Shown here: piece by piece, positions 5,614-14,389 of the stretch | Layout of the letters: every line of letters begins with the position of its first letter | Numbering within the stretch: position 1 is the stretch's first letter | Source: Hyphomonadaceae bacterium UBA4763 | GTDB lineage: Bacteria > Pseudomonadota > Alphaproteobacteria > Caulobacterales > Aquidulcibacteraceae | Reading direction: 5' to 3' | Assembly: GCA_002403455.1 (NCBI GenBank) | Contig: DHHV01000055.1 | Coordinates: 1 to 20,655 of the forward strand | DNA length: 20,655 bases | Position numbers and translations under genes: made by a program | Notes under the pieces: model-generated | What the model saw: the letters and a program-made list of their open reading frames with translations, nothing else | What the model was told of the DNA's origin: nothing | The model's database searches: none

Positions 5614-6909
5614 ATGAACCTGCCCCCTTTGTTGACGCTCTATCGTTTTGCGTCAGCCCTCGCCGAACCGCTCGCCCCGGTTTGGCTGCGCAATCGTGTG
5701 CGCCGTGGCAAGGAGCATCCGGATCGGTTTGGCGAGCGTTTGGGCGCGCCGTCTTTGCCGCGTCCCGGCGGCGGCCTTGTCTGGCTGCACGGGGCCAGCG
5801 TCGGCGAAGCCTTGAGCCTGTTGTCGATCATCGACGCCCTCAATGCCGAGCGGCCAGATCTGCATATTCTGGTGACGACCGGCACGGTCACCTCGGCGCG
5901 GGTGCTGGCCCCGCTTTTGCCGCGCAATGCAATGCACCAATTCGCGCCGATCGATGGGCCGCGTGCGGTCAAAGCCTTCCTCGCCCATTGGCAGCCGGAC
6001 GCGGCGATTTTCGCTGAATCCGAAATTTGGCCCAATCTGATCGCCGAGACGGCGCGGCTTGGCACGCCGATGGCATTGGTCAATGCCCGGCTGTCGGATC
6101 ATTCCTTGTCGCGCTGGAGCCGCGCCGCGTCGACTGCGCGCTGGCTGTTTGCCTGTTTCGACGTGGTGATCGCCGCCGATAATCGCACGGCGGAAGGCTT
6201 GGGCGGCCTGTTGGACAAGATGATCGCCGCGCCCGGCAATTTGAAGCAAGCCGCCTCCCGGCTCGACGCCGACCCCGATCAAGCCCGCTTGTTCTATCGC
6301 TTGTTCGAAGTGCGCCGCACTTGGCTCGCCGCCTCGACCCATGAAGGTGAGGAGCAGATGCTGATCGAGGCCCATGCGGAGGCGCTGGCCGACTATCCCG
6401 ACGCATTATTGGTGCTGGCGCCCCGCCATCCCGAACGGGCGGCGGAGATCATTCCGCTGCTGGAACAACGCAAAATGGGCTTTGCCCGGCGCAGCCTGGG
6501 CGAGCTGCCGACGCGCGATCACGCCGTTTTCCTCGCCGACACGATCGGCGAAATCCCATTATGGCTGCAAGCGGTGGAGTTTGCGTTCGTCGGCGGCAGC
6601 CTCGTGAGCAAAATCGGCGGGCATAACCCGATCGAGCCGGCGCTCGCCTCGCGCGCCATCATCAGCGGCCCGCATGTGCAGAACTTCATCGAGACCTATG
6701 CGACCCTTGAAGAGGGCAGCGGCGTCGTTTTTGTTGATTCGGCCGAGAGCCTCGCCGAAGCCGTCTCGGCGCTGTTCAGCAATCCGGGCCAGACCGCGAT
6801 CATCGGGGAGCAAGCCAAAGCCGCCGTGGAAGCCCGCGCCCAGGAAATCTTGCAATTCGTTATGGACGAAGTTCGACCCTTATTGCCCCACGGGCCGTTG
6901 GCGGACTGA
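5614..6909 (+). CDS. waaA: 3-deoxy-D-manno-octulosonic acid (Kdo) transferase
   Basis: The protein has 431 residues, the usual length of WaaA/KdtA. It transfers Kdo from CMP-Kdo to lipid IVA at the inner membrane, starting the LPS core. Visible family motifs are an N-terminal hydrophobic anchor (LLTLYRFASALAEPLAPVWLR), the GERLG segment with a conserved Glu (E41, the region of the catalytic base), WLHGASVGE, ESEIWPNL, NARLS, STHEGEE, RHPER, the FVGGSL loop and GGHNPIEPA. The start at 5614 was chosen because MNLPPLLTLYRFAS matches the normal N-terminus; the frame is open for 56 further codons upstream but those do not resemble the family. Whether it adds one or two Kdo residues cannot be read from sequence. 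lpxK follows after 6 bases, so both are surely co-transcribed. Confidence 0.96.
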   Translation: MNLPPLLTLYRFASALAEPLAPVWLRNRVRRGKEHPDRFGERLGAPSLPRPGGGLVWLHGASVGEALSLLSIIDALNAERPDLHILVTTGTVTSARVLAPLLPRNAMHQFAPIDGPRAVKAFLAHWQPDAAIFAESEIWPNLIAETARLGTPMALVNARLSDHSLSRWSRAASTARWLFACFDVVIAADNRTAEGLGGLLDKMIAAPGNLKQAASRLDADPDQARLFYRLFEVRRTWLAASTHEGEEQMLIEAHAEALADYPDALLVLAPRHPERAAEIIPLLEQRKMGFARRSLGELPTRDHAVFLADTIGEIPLWLQAVEFAFVGGSLVSKIGGHNPIEPALASRAIISGPHVQNFIETYATLEEGSGVVFVDSAESLAEAVSALFSNPGQTAIIGEQAKAAVEARAQEILQFVMDEVRPLLPHGPLAD

Positions 6910-6915
6910 GCGGTC

Positions 6916-7902
6916 TTGCGCGAGCCTGAGTTTTGGCGCTGGCGCAGCGGGCGCGACGCCGCCCCCTTATTGGTCCTGGCGCTGTCGCCGCTGGCTTTTG
7001 CTTATCAGCGCGCCGTCGCCCATCGGATAAAGACAACGACGCCCGTGCGGCTCGCCCAGCCGGTGATTTGCGTCGGCGCCTTGACGCTTGGCGGGGCCGG
7101 CAAGACACCGCTGACCGCTGCTTTGGCGCGCCTCGGCCAAGACATGGGCCGCGAGGTTCATATCGTCTCGCGCGGCTTTCGCGGTCGCGAGCGCGGGCCG
7201 CTGCGGGTCGATCCCACCCGCCATACTGCCCGCGACGTCGGCGATGAGCCGCTGCTATTGGCGCAAACCGCGCCCGTTTGGGTCGCCAAGGACAAGATCG
7301 CCGGGGCGAAAGCCGCGATCGCCGCCGGCGCCGACTTGATATTGCTCGATGACGGCCATCAGAACCCCAGCCTTGCGAAGGCCTTGTCGATCGTCGCCGT
7401 CGACGCCGGTTTTGGTTTTGGCAATGGCCGGGTGTTCCCGGCCGGACCCTTGCGCGAGCCGATCCGCGCTGGCCTTGCCCGCGCCGACGCCGTGGCGCTG
7501 TTAAATGGCGACGCCGATCCCGACGATGGCGAGCAGCTGACCCGCAGCGGCAAGCCGATTTTGCGCGCCGCAATCACCCCTTTGGCGCCGCCGCCAACCG
7601 GGCCGCTTTTGGCGTTTTGCGGGATTGCGCGGCCGGAGAAATTCTTCGACGCTTTGCGCGCGGCCGGGGCCGCGATCGCCGATTTCGCCATTTTCCCCGA
7701 CCACCATTATTTTACACCGAGCGACCTCAACCGGCTGGCCCGCGCCGGCGACCGCGCCAAGGCGCAATTGATCACCACGGAGAAAGACTGGGTGCGGATT
7801 CCAGCGCCCGCCCGCGCGGCGATCCAGCCCTTTCGCATTCGGATGAATCTGAGCGCCCCCGATGAATGGCGCGCATTGCTTGCGCGCGCGATCAAAGCCT
7901 GA
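6916..7902 (+). CDS. lpxK: Tetraacyldisaccharide 4'-kinase
   Basis: The protein has 328 residues and phosphorylates the 4' position of the lipid A disaccharide precursor at the inner membrane. The start is a TTG: it directly yields MREPEFWRW, the typical LpxK N-terminus (x-x-P-x-F-W), and no ATG or GTG nearby does. An N-terminal hydrophobic segment (about 16-33) is followed by the P-loop G54-ALTLGGAGKT-64, then SRGFRGR, VGDEPLLLA and DDGHQN (145-150). The P-loop lacks the Asn of the common GNxTxGGTGKTP form (Ala here) and has Ala in place of the second Thr; DDGHQN has His where Phe is common. These changes are conservative and all catalytic motifs are otherwise present. It lies between waaA and an acyltransferase gene, a coherent lipid A group. 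Confidence 0.95.
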   Translation: MREPEFWRWRSGRDAAPLLVLALSPLAFAYQRAVAHRIKTTTPVRLAQPVICVGALTLGGAGKTPLTAALARLGQDMGREVHIVSRGFRGRERGPLRVDPTRHTARDVGDEPLLLAQTAPVWVAKDKIAGAKAAIAAGADLILLDDGHQNPSLAKALSIVAVDAGFGFGNGRVFPAGPLREPIRAGLARADAVALLNGDADPDDGEQLTRSGKPILRAAITPLAPPPTGPLLAFCGIARPEKFFDALRAAGAAIADFAIFPDHHYFTPSDLNRLARAGDRAKAQLITTEKDWVRIPAPARAAIQPFRIRMNLSAPDEWRALLARAIKA

Positions 7903-7914
7903 CATCTCGCCCCT

Positions 7915-8871
7915 ATGGCCCGCAAACGGCGCGCAAAACTGTCGCAAACACTGCTCTGGGGCCTGGAATGGGCGGCCTTTGCCGGATTAACCGGCGGCTT
8001 TGGCCTGTTGCCGGCCGCGATCGCCTCGCATGTGGGCGCTGTGATCTTGAGCCTGCTCGGCCCGCTTTTGCCCGCCCACCGCATCGCCGCCGTCAATCTT
8101 GCGCTGGCTTTCCCGGAGATGGCGCCGCAAGCCCGCAACCGGCTACGAAGCGCAATGTGGCGGCAATTGGGCCGGGTGTTTGGCGAATTCGCCCATGTCA
8201 AACGCTTCCGCATTGACGGCCCCAACGCCAATATCCGCATCCATGGTCGCGAACATCTCGACGCGCTGAAAGCCGGCAAGACCGGCGCGGTGTTCGTTTC
8301 GGGGCATTTCGCCAATTGGGAGGCGATGGCCTGCGCGCTGACGCAAACCGGCATCGAAGCTTATGTGACCTATCGCGCCTCCAATAATCCGTTCGTCGAT
8401 CGGCGGATCATCGCCACCCGCAAGGCCTATGGCGTCAATATCCTCACCCCGAAAGGCGATGGCGCGCGGCAATTGCACGCGGCGCTGGCGCGCGGCGCCT
8501 CGGTCACCTTGCTCGGCGATCAAAAGAATAATGATGGGATAGAGGTCCCGTTTTTCGGCGCGCCGGCGATGACCGCCACCGGCGCCGCCCGTCTTGCCTT
8601 GCGCTATGACGTGCCGATCATCCGGGCGTTTCTGGTGCGCACCGGGCCAATGGCGTTCGACTTGACCATTGACGCGCCCTACCGCGTGGACCGCAACATC
8701 CCCGAAGCCGAGGCTGTGCGTCAAACAATCCTCGACCTCAACGCGTTCTTCGAGCGCGCCATCCGCGCTTATCCCGCGCAATGGTTTTGGGTGCATCGGC
8801 GTTGGCCGAATGGGGTTTATGGAGGGGGGCGCGACGATCTCCGCCGGCGTAACCGCGCCATGTCGCCGTAA
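7915..8871 (+). CDS. Lipid A biosynthesis acyltransferase, LpxL/HtrB type
   Basis: The protein has 318 residues and belongs to the lysophospholipid-like lipid A acyltransferases, which add secondary acyl chains to lipid A from acyl-ACP at the inner membrane. The N-terminus is basic, then hydrophobic (about 13-52). The catalytic HX4E motif is H131-F-A-N-W-E136, preceded by VFVSG. Further family marks are GDQKNNDGIEVPFFG and the end motif QWFWVHRRWPNG. Which acyl chain and position it uses (LpxL, LpxM or an alphaproteobacterial LpxXL-like activity) cannot be decided from sequence. The start lies 12 bases after lpxK without an obvious Shine-Dalgarno sequence, so translation may depend on coupling. 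It is the last gene of the waaA-lpxK group before a 142-bp gap. Confidence 0.93.
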   Translation: MARKRRAKLSQTLLWGLEWAAFAGLTGGFGLLPAAIASHVGAVILSLLGPLLPAHRIAAVNLALAFPEMAPQARNRLRSAMWRQLGRVFGEFAHVKRFRIDGPNANIRIHGREHLDALKAGKTGAVFVSGHFANWEAMACALTQTGIEAYVTYRASNNPFVDRRIIATRKAYGVNILTPKGDGARQLHAALARGASVTLLGDQKNNDGIEVPFFGAPAMTATGAARLALRYDVPIIRAFLVRTGPMAFDLTIDAPYRVDRNIPEAEAVRQTILDLNAFFERAIRAYPAQWFWVHRRWPNGVYGGGRDDLRRRNRAMSP

Positions 8872-9013
8872 CGCGCCGGACAACTTTTACCCCTGTTGGC
8901 CTCAAAGATGATCAGCAAAGCTTGAAAGCGAAACGCAGATATCCGCAAGAAATTGGTTCCCCACAGCGCGCGTTCATCATAGACGCGAACTTGGCTGAAA
9001 GGTTGATCGATCA

Positions 9014-9979
9014 ATGTCTCTCTCCACCGCAATTGCGGATTATGCCCAGCGCTTCCGGGAACGCCCCGGTCGCGTCGCGCCGATGCCGGCGCATTTGCGC
9101 GCCCTCGAAGCCGAGGCGATTTTCATCATGCGCGAAGTCGCGGCGGAATTTCGCAACCCGGTCCTGCTCTATTCCATTGGCAAGGATTCAACGGTGCTGC
9201 TGCATCTGGCCATGAAGGCGTTTTGGCCAGCAAAGCCGCCATTCCCGTTTCTGCATATCGATTCCTTGTGGGAATTTCGGGAAATGGGCGTCTTCCGCGA
9301 TGAGCTCGCCCGGGCGCTCGGCATTGAGATGATCGTGTATGTTAACGAAGAAGGTCGAGCCCAGCACATCAATCCGTTCATCCATGGCTCGTCGATCCAT
9401 ACTCAGGTCATGCGCACGGACGGGCTGCTGCAAGCGCTAAACGCCGGCAAATATGACGCGGCTTTCGGCGGCGGCCGTCGCGACGAAGAAAAATCGCGCG
9501 CCAAGGAGCGGGTGTTTTCGTTCCGCAACGCCAACCACGGCTGGGACCCCCGCAATCAGCGCCCTGAATTGTGGCGCACTTATAATACCCGCATCAAACC
9601 AGGCGAATCGATCCGGGTATTTCCTTTGTCAAATTGGACCGAAGTCGACATCTGGCAATATATTCGCGAAGAGCAGATCCCGATTGTGCCGCTCTATTAC
9701 GCGGCCGAACGGCCGGTGGTCATCCGGGACGGTACGTTGATCATGGTGGATGATGACCGCATGCCGCTCGACGCTGGCGAAGAACCACAAATGCGGCGTA
9801 TCCGTTTTCGAACCTTGGGTTGCTATCCGCTGACCGGCGCGGTCGAATCGGACGCCGCCAATCTCGATGCGATCGTGCGCGAAATGCTGGGCGCGCAAAG
9901 TTCAGAACGGGCCGGGCGCCTGATCGATTATGACGAGGCTGGCTCGATGGAAAAGAAAAAACGCGAGGGGTATTTCTGA
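9014..9979 (+). CDS. cysD: Sulfate adenylyltransferase subunit 2 (small subunit)
   Basis: The protein has 321 residues, slightly longer than E. coli CysD (about 302). It is the catalytic ATP-sulfurylase subunit, making adenosine 5'-phosphosulfate from ATP and sulfate in the cytoplasm with CysN. The N-type pyrophosphatase loop is S54-IGKDS-59, and the conserved blocks HIDSLWEFREMG, GGGRRDEEKSRAKER, PLSNWTEVDIWQYI, DDDRMPL and LGCYPLTGA are all present, with the terminal MEKKKREGYF. AAAGG at 8998-9002 lies about 11 bases before the ATG. The stop overlaps the cysN start by one base (TGATG), so the two subunits are coupled. The 142 bp upstream (8872-9013) contain no gene and no motif I can name; the operon promoter is expected there. 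Confidence 0.97.
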   Translation: MSLSTAIADYAQRFRERPGRVAPMPAHLRALEAEAIFIMREVAAEFRNPVLLYSIGKDSTVLLHLAMKAFWPAKPPFPFLHIDSLWEFREMGVFRDELARALGIEMIVYVNEEGRAQHINPFIHGSSIHTQVMRTDGLLQALNAGKYDAAFGGGRRDEEKSRAKERVFSFRNANHGWDPRNQRPELWRTYNTRIKPGESIRVFPLSNWTEVDIWQYIREEQIPIVPLYYAAERPVVIRDGTLIMVDDDRMPLDAGEEPQMRRIRFRTLGCYPLTGAVESDAANLDAIVREMLGAQSSERAGRLIDYDEAGSMEKKKREGYF

Positions 9980-11877
9980 TGGCCGCCGATAGTCTACCCC
10001 AGATGGACGGCGATGGACGGCCCGGCACGGGCGCGCGCGGCGTCCTGCGCTTTATTACCTGCGGCTCGGTGGACGATGGCAAATCGACGCTGATCGGCCG
10101 CTTGCTTTATGATTCCAAGCTATTGTTCGACGACCAGCTGAAAATCCTGGCGCGCGATTCGCAAAAGCACGGCACAACGGGCGATGACATGGATTTCGCC
10201 CTGTTGCTCGACGGCCTCGAGGCCGAGCGCGAGCAAGGCATCACGATCGATGTCGCCTATCGCTTCTTCAACACCGAAAAGCGCAAATTCGTCGTCGCCG
10301 ACACCCCCGGACACGAGCAATATACCCGCAATATGGCGACCGGCGCCTCGACCGCCGATCTCGCCATTATCCTGGTTGATTCCCGCAAAGGGCTGCTGCC
10401 GCAAACCCGGCGCCACACCTATATCGTCAATATGATGGGCATTCGCCATATTGTCTTGGCGGTCAATAAAATGGATTTGGTCGAATATTCGGCCGCCAGA
10501 TTTCATACCATCGTCGCTGATTATTTCGCCATTGCCCAGTCGCTCGGCTTTGCGTCGATCACCCCGATCCCGATTGCCGCCCGACATGGCGACAATATTT
10601 TTACGCGCTCTGCCAAGACTCCCTGGCATCAGGGCCCGACCTTGCTCGAGCATTTGGAGAGCGTCGACGCCGAAGACGCCCAAATCCGCCAACATCCGTT
10701 TCGTTTTCCGGTGCAATGGGTCAATCGACCCAATCTTGATTTCCGCGGCTTTTGCGGCGTCGTGGCGGCGGGCAAAGTGGCGGCGGGCGATGACGTCGTC
10801 GTCGCGCAATCGGGCATTCCGGCCAAAGTCGCCAAAGTGGTGACGGCGGACGCCGATCTCGACGAAGCGAGCGCCGGCGCGGCGGTGACGATCCTGCTCG
10901 ATCGCGAAGTCGATATCGCTCGCGGCGATATTCTGGTCGACCCAAAGGCCCGTCCAGAAGTCGCCAACCAATTCGCCGCCGAATTACTATGGATGGCGGA
11001 AGAAGAATTACTGCCCGGCCGGTCCTATTTCCTGCGCGCTGGCGGCCAGTTCACGCCGGCGACGGTGACGAGCCTCAAACACAAGCTCAACGTCAACACC
11101 TTCGAAAAAGAGCCCGGCAAGTCGTTGGCGCTCAACGAGATTGGCGTGTGCAATCTGCAGACCACCCGCCCGATCGCTTTCGATCCTTATGATTCCTTGC
11201 GCGAGACCGGCTCGTTCATCCTAATCGACCGCTTCACCAATCAGACGGTCGCCGCCGGCATGATCCAATTTGGCTTACGCCGCGCCAGCAATATTCACCA
11301 GCAGGCGGTCGACGTCACCAAGGCCCAACGCAGCGCCGCCAAAGGCCAAAAGCCCGCCGTGCTGTGGTTCACTGGGCTGTCGGGCGCCGGCAAATCAACC
11401 ATCGCCAATATTGTCGACCGCAAATTAAGTGATTTAGGCTTCCACGCTTACACGCTGGACGGCGATAACATGCGTTACGGCCTCAACCGCGACTTGGGCT
11501 TTACCGATGTCGATCGCGTCGAGAACATTCGCCGAATTGGCGAAGTCGCCAAATTGTTCATCGATTCCGGCTTGCTGGTCACTTGTTCTTTCATCTCGCC
11601 CTTCCGGTCCGAGCGGCAAAGCGTGCGCGAATTGCTGGAACCGGACGAGTTCATCGAAATCTTCGTCGATGCGCCGATCGAATTGTGCATCGAGCGTGAT
11701 CCCAAAGGGCTCTACAAGAAGGCGAGAGCGGGCGAGATCAAGAATTTCACCGGCTTTGACAGCCCCTATGAGCGCCCCGAAGCACCGGAATTGCGCATCG
11801 ATGTAACGCAAACAACGCCGGACGAAGCCGCCGATCTTGTGCTGGCGATGCTGCGCGAACGCGGCCGCATTCGCTGA
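9979..11877 (+). CDS. cysNC: Bifunctional sulfate adenylyltransferase subunit 1 / adenylylsulfate kinase
   Basis: The protein has 632 residues and fuses two enzymes. The N-terminal part is the GTPase subunit CysN, with G1 GSVDDGKS (29-36), the switch region REQGITIDVAYRFF, G3 DTPGHEQ and G4 NKMD, then EF-Tu-like beta-barrel domains. From about residue 455 an APS kinase domain follows, with Walker A GLSGAGKS (466-473), LDGDNMRYGLNRDLGF, the ENIRRIGEVAKL segment, CSFISPFRSER and KGLYKKARAGEIKNFTG. Together with CysD it converts sulfate to APS and then to PAPS, for cysteine synthesis or sulfation. The CysN-CysC fusion is common in alphaproteobacteria (nodPQ-like enzymes). A GAGGGG at 9965-9970 is well placed for translation. 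No reductase genes (cysH, cysI) are in the window. Confidence 0.97.
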   Translation: MAADSLPQMDGDGRPGTGARGVLRFITCGSVDDGKSTLIGRLLYDSKLLFDDQLKILARDSQKHGTTGDDMDFALLLDGLEAEREQGITIDVAYRFFNTEKRKFVVADTPGHEQYTRNMATGASTADLAIILVDSRKGLLPQTRRHTYIVNMMGIRHIVLAVNKMDLVEYSAARFHTIVADYFAIAQSLGFASITPIPIAARHGDNIFTRSAKTPWHQGPTLLEHLESVDAEDAQIRQHPFRFPVQWVNRPNLDFRGFCGVVAAGKVAAGDDVVVAQSGIPAKVAKVVTADADLDEASAGAAVTILLDREVDIARGDILVDPKARPEVANQFAAELLWMAEEELLPGRSYFLRAGGQFTPATVTSLKHKLNVNTFEKEPGKSLALNEIGVCNLQTTRPIAFDPYDSLRETGSFILIDRFTNQTVAAGMIQFGLRRASNIHQQAVDVTKAQRSAAKGQKPAVLWFTGLSGAGKSTIANIVDRKLSDLGFHAYTLDGDNMRYGLNRDLGFTDVDRVENIRRIGEVAKLFIDSGLLVTCSFISPFRSERQSVRELLEPDEFIEIFVDAPIELCIERDPKGLYKKARAGEIKNFTGFDSPYERPEAPELRIDVTQTTPDEAADLVLAMLRERGRIR

Positions 11878-11878
11878 C

Positions 11879-11925
11879 GGACGAACGCGTCCAGTGGCTG
11901 CGCTTGATTGCCTTTGCGAAGGCAA
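11879..11925 (+). other. Two tandem small stem-loops between cysNC and the ABC transporter gene
   Basis: Immediately after the cysNC stop lie GGACG-AACG-CGTCC (11879-11892) and TTGCCTT-TGCG-AAGGCAA (11908-11925), both perfect with 4-base loops. No T-run follows, so they do not look like standard intrinsic terminators. They occupy most of the 65-bp gap before the ABC transporter ATG and could act as 3' stabilising structures, weak terminators or a structured leader. Confidence 0.45.
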
Positions 11926-11942
11926 ACTGGCACAAGCGCGCC

Positions 11943-13802
11943 ATGTTTTCCTCCTTTGAACGTCTGCTCAATCCGTTTCCAGAGACGCGATTGGGCGCGC
12001 CGCCGCGCGGCTTCGTCGCCTTTGTCTGGCATTATGTGCGCGAATCGGGGCCGTTCATGCTTGCCATGGCGGGCTTGAGCGCGCTGATCGCCATCGGCGA
12101 AGTCGCTTTGTTCGGCTTTATGGGCCAATTGGTCGATTGGCTGTCGGCGCAGGATCGCGCCGGCTTTTGGGACCGCGAAGGCGGCAAATTGCTCGGCATG
12201 GCGGCCGTGGCGGTCATCGGCCTGCCGGGCGCGGCGCTCGCCTCCTCGCTGCTGATCCACCAGACCTTGCTTGGCAATGTGCCGATGAGCGCGCGCTGGC
12301 GCATGCACCGCCATATGCTTGGCCAAAGCATGAGCTTTTTCGCCAATGAATTTGCCGGCCGTGTAGCAACGAAAGTCATGCAAGCGGCCCTCGGCGTGCG
12401 CGAAGTCGCCATGAAGATCCTCGACATCTTCGTTTATGTCGGCGTCTATTTTATCGCAACGATCGCGCTGATCGTGGCGGCGGATTGGCGTCTGGTTGTT
12501 CCGCTCGGCCTTTGGCTGGCGGTTTATGCGGTGTTATTGCGACATTTTATTCCAAAGCTCGCCAAAGTCTCTGAAGCGCAATCGGACGCGCGTTCGGCTA
12601 TGACGGGCCGTATCGTCGACAGTTACACCAATATCGCCACTGTAAAATTATTCGCCCATGCCGGCCATGAGGAAAATTACGCCAAAGAAAGCATGCGGGA
12701 ATTCTTGGACACGGTGCATCCGCAAATGCGGCTGGTCACGCAATTTCATTGGCTGGTCTATTTCAACAATTCGGTGCTGATCGCGGCGATTGCGGGGCTC
12801 GGCATTTATTTATGGACGCAAAACGCCATCAGCGTCGGCGCCGTTGCGATCGGGATCGGTCTGGCTTTGCGCATCAACGGCATGGCGCAATGGATCATGT
12901 GGGAGGTGTCGGGCCTGTTTGAAAATGTCGGCGTGGTGTTTGACGGCATGTCGATGCTGACCAAGCCGCAGGACGTCGTCGACCCGCCAAACGCCTTAGC
13001 CTTGCCGCGGCCGCAAGGCGCGATTGCCTATGACAAGGTCTGTTTTCACTATGGCAAACAAGGCGGCGTCATCGAGAACTTCTCGCTCGCTATCGCGCCG
13101 GGCGAAAAAATCGGCCTGGTCGGCCGCTCTGGCGCCGGCAAAACCACGCTGGTCAATCTGTTGTTGCGCTTTCACGATGTCGAAAGCGGCGTCATCCGCA
13201 TCGATGGAACCGACATCGCCAGCGTCACCCAAGACAGCCTGCGCGCCCAGATTGGCGTTGTCAGCCAGGACACCGCTTTGCTGCACCGCTCGATCCGCGA
13301 GAACATCGCCTATGGCCGCCCAAACGCCAGCGATGCCGACATTATCGACGCCGCCCGCCGCGCCAAGGCGCTCGATTTCATCGAAGCGCTGGAGGACAAA
13401 AAGGGTCGGCGCGGCTTTGACGCCCAGGTCGGCGAGCGCGGCGTCAAACTCTCCGGCGGCCAGCGCCAACGCATTGCGATCGCACGGATTTTCCTGAAAA
13501 ACGCCCCGATCCTAGTGCTGGACGAAGCGACCTCGGCGCTCGATTCAGAAGTGGAATCGGCCATCCAAGAGCATTTATTCGACCTGATGGGCGGCAAGAC
13601 CGTCATCGCGATCGCGCATCGACTGTCGACCATTGCGGCGATGGACCGATTGGTGGTGCTCGATCGCGGCGCGATCGTGGAACAAGGCCGCCACGAAGAA
13701 CTTGTCCGCCAAGGCGGGCTCTATGCCGATCTGTGGGCGCGCCAATCGGGTGGTTTTTTGGTGACGCCGGCCTTGCCGGTCGTTCGCGAAGCGGCCGAAT
13801 GA
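11943..13802 (+). CDS. Fused ABC transporter, permease and ATP-binding domains (exporter type)
   Basis: From the ATG at 11943 the protein has 619 residues: an N-terminal transmembrane domain (about 1-330, several hydrophobic helices, of type I exporter layout) and a C-terminal nucleotide-binding domain. The latter has Walker A GRSGAGKT (394-401), the Q-loop GVVSQDTALLHRSIRENI, signature LSGGQRQRIAIAR, Walker B ILVLDEATSALD and the H-loop AIAHRLSTIA. Such half-transporters act as homo- or heterodimers in the inner membrane and export lipids, drugs or peptides; the substrate is unknown. An upstream TTG at 11904 would add 13 residues and overlap a hairpin, so the ATG is preferred, although neither has a convincing Shine-Dalgarno sequence. 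The stop overlaps the tag start (ATGA). Confidence 0.93.
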   Translation: MFSSFERLLNPFPETRLGAPPRGFVAFVWHYVRESGPFMLAMAGLSALIAIGEVALFGFMGQLVDWLSAQDRAGFWDREGGKLLGMAAVAVIGLPGAALASSLLIHQTLLGNVPMSARWRMHRHMLGQSMSFFANEFAGRVATKVMQAALGVREVAMKILDIFVYVGVYFIATIALIVAADWRLVVPLGLWLAVYAVLLRHFIPKLAKVSEAQSDARSAMTGRIVDSYTNIATVKLFAHAGHEENYAKESMREFLDTVHPQMRLVTQFHWLVYFNNSVLIAAIAGLGIYLWTQNAISVGAVAIGIGLALRINGMAQWIMWEVSGLFENVGVVFDGMSMLTKPQDVVDPPNALALPRPQGAIAYDKVCFHYGKQGGVIENFSLAIAPGEKIGLVGRSGAGKTTLVNLLLRFHDVESGVIRIDGTDIASVTQDSLRAQIGVVSQDTALLHRSIRENIAYGRPNASDADIIDAARRAKALDFIEALEDKKGRRGFDAQVGERGVKLSGGQRQRIAIARIFLKNAPILVLDEATSALDSEVESAIQEHLFDLMGGKTVIAIAHRLSTIAAMDRLVVLDRGAIVEQGRHEELVRQGGLYADLWARQSGGFLVTPALPVVREAAE

Positions 13803-14389
13803 ACGCGCCGGCCCTCGAAGACAACCGCCCCCGATGTTTTTGGGCCGATCCGGCGGATCTGCTGTATTGCGCCTATCACGACGAGGAATGGGGCGTGCCG
13901 CAGCGCGATCCGCGCGCCTTGTGGGAATTGCTGGTGCTGGAAAGTTTCCAAGCCGGGCTCGCCTGGATCACCATTTTGCGCAAGCGCGACGGCATGCGCG
14001 CCGCCTTCGACCAATTCGACCCGGTGGTCATTGCCAATTACGGCGAGGCGGATATCGCCCGCTTGCTGGAGGATCCGCGCATCATCCGATCGCGGGCCAA
14101 GATCCAATCCACGATTGCCGCTGCACAGATTTATCAGCACATGCTGGCGGAAGGCGATGATTTCAGCGGCTTTTTATGGTCATTCATTGGCGGCGCCCCC
14201 CGCGTCAATCATTGGCGCAGCCGCAACGACCTGCCCGCCCAAACCGCCGAAAGCGCGGCGATGTCCGCCGCCCTGAAGGCCAAAGGCTTTAAGTTTTGCG
14301 GGCCAGTGATTTGCTATGCCTTCATGCAGGCGAGCGGCATGGTCGATGACCATTTGCCCGAATGCTGGCGCCGCATCAATTTCGAGTGA
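13799..14389 (+). CDS. tag: 3-methyladenine DNA glycosylase I
   Basis: The protein has 196 residues, close to the 187 of E. coli Tag. It excises 3-methyladenine from alkylated DNA in base excision repair. The N-terminal zinc-ligand pattern is C13...H27 in CFWADPADLLYCAYHDEEWGVP, completed by H185 and C189 in MVDDHLPECW. The catalytic or base-recognition Glu (E38 in E. coli) corresponds to E48 in LLVLESFQAGLAWITIL. The helix-hairpin-helix region and the KGFKFCGPVICYAFMQASGMV block are typical. The start ATG overlaps the ABC transporter stop by 4 bases, so it is translated from the same mRNA; a functional link to the transporter is not evident. Confidence 0.95.
   Translation: MNAPALEDNRPRCFWADPADLLYCAYHDEEWGVPQRDPRALWELLVLESFQAGLAWITILRKRDGMRAAFDQFDPVVIANYGEADIARLLEDPRIIRSRAKIQSTIAAAQIYQHMLAEGDDFSGFLWSFIGGAPRVNHWRSRNDLPAQTAESAAMSAALKAKGFKFCGPVICYAFMQASGMVDDHLPECWRRINFE

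Noticed and set aside
8872..9013. Riboswitch or sulfur-responsive leader upstream of cysD
   Set aside because: I could not find a conserved riboswitch core, strong hairpin or terminator; only a modest ribosome-binding site is visible.
10120..10971. 283-codon minus ORF inside cysNC
   Set aside because: Antisense to the GTPase domain with all G motifs intact; no recognisable domain.
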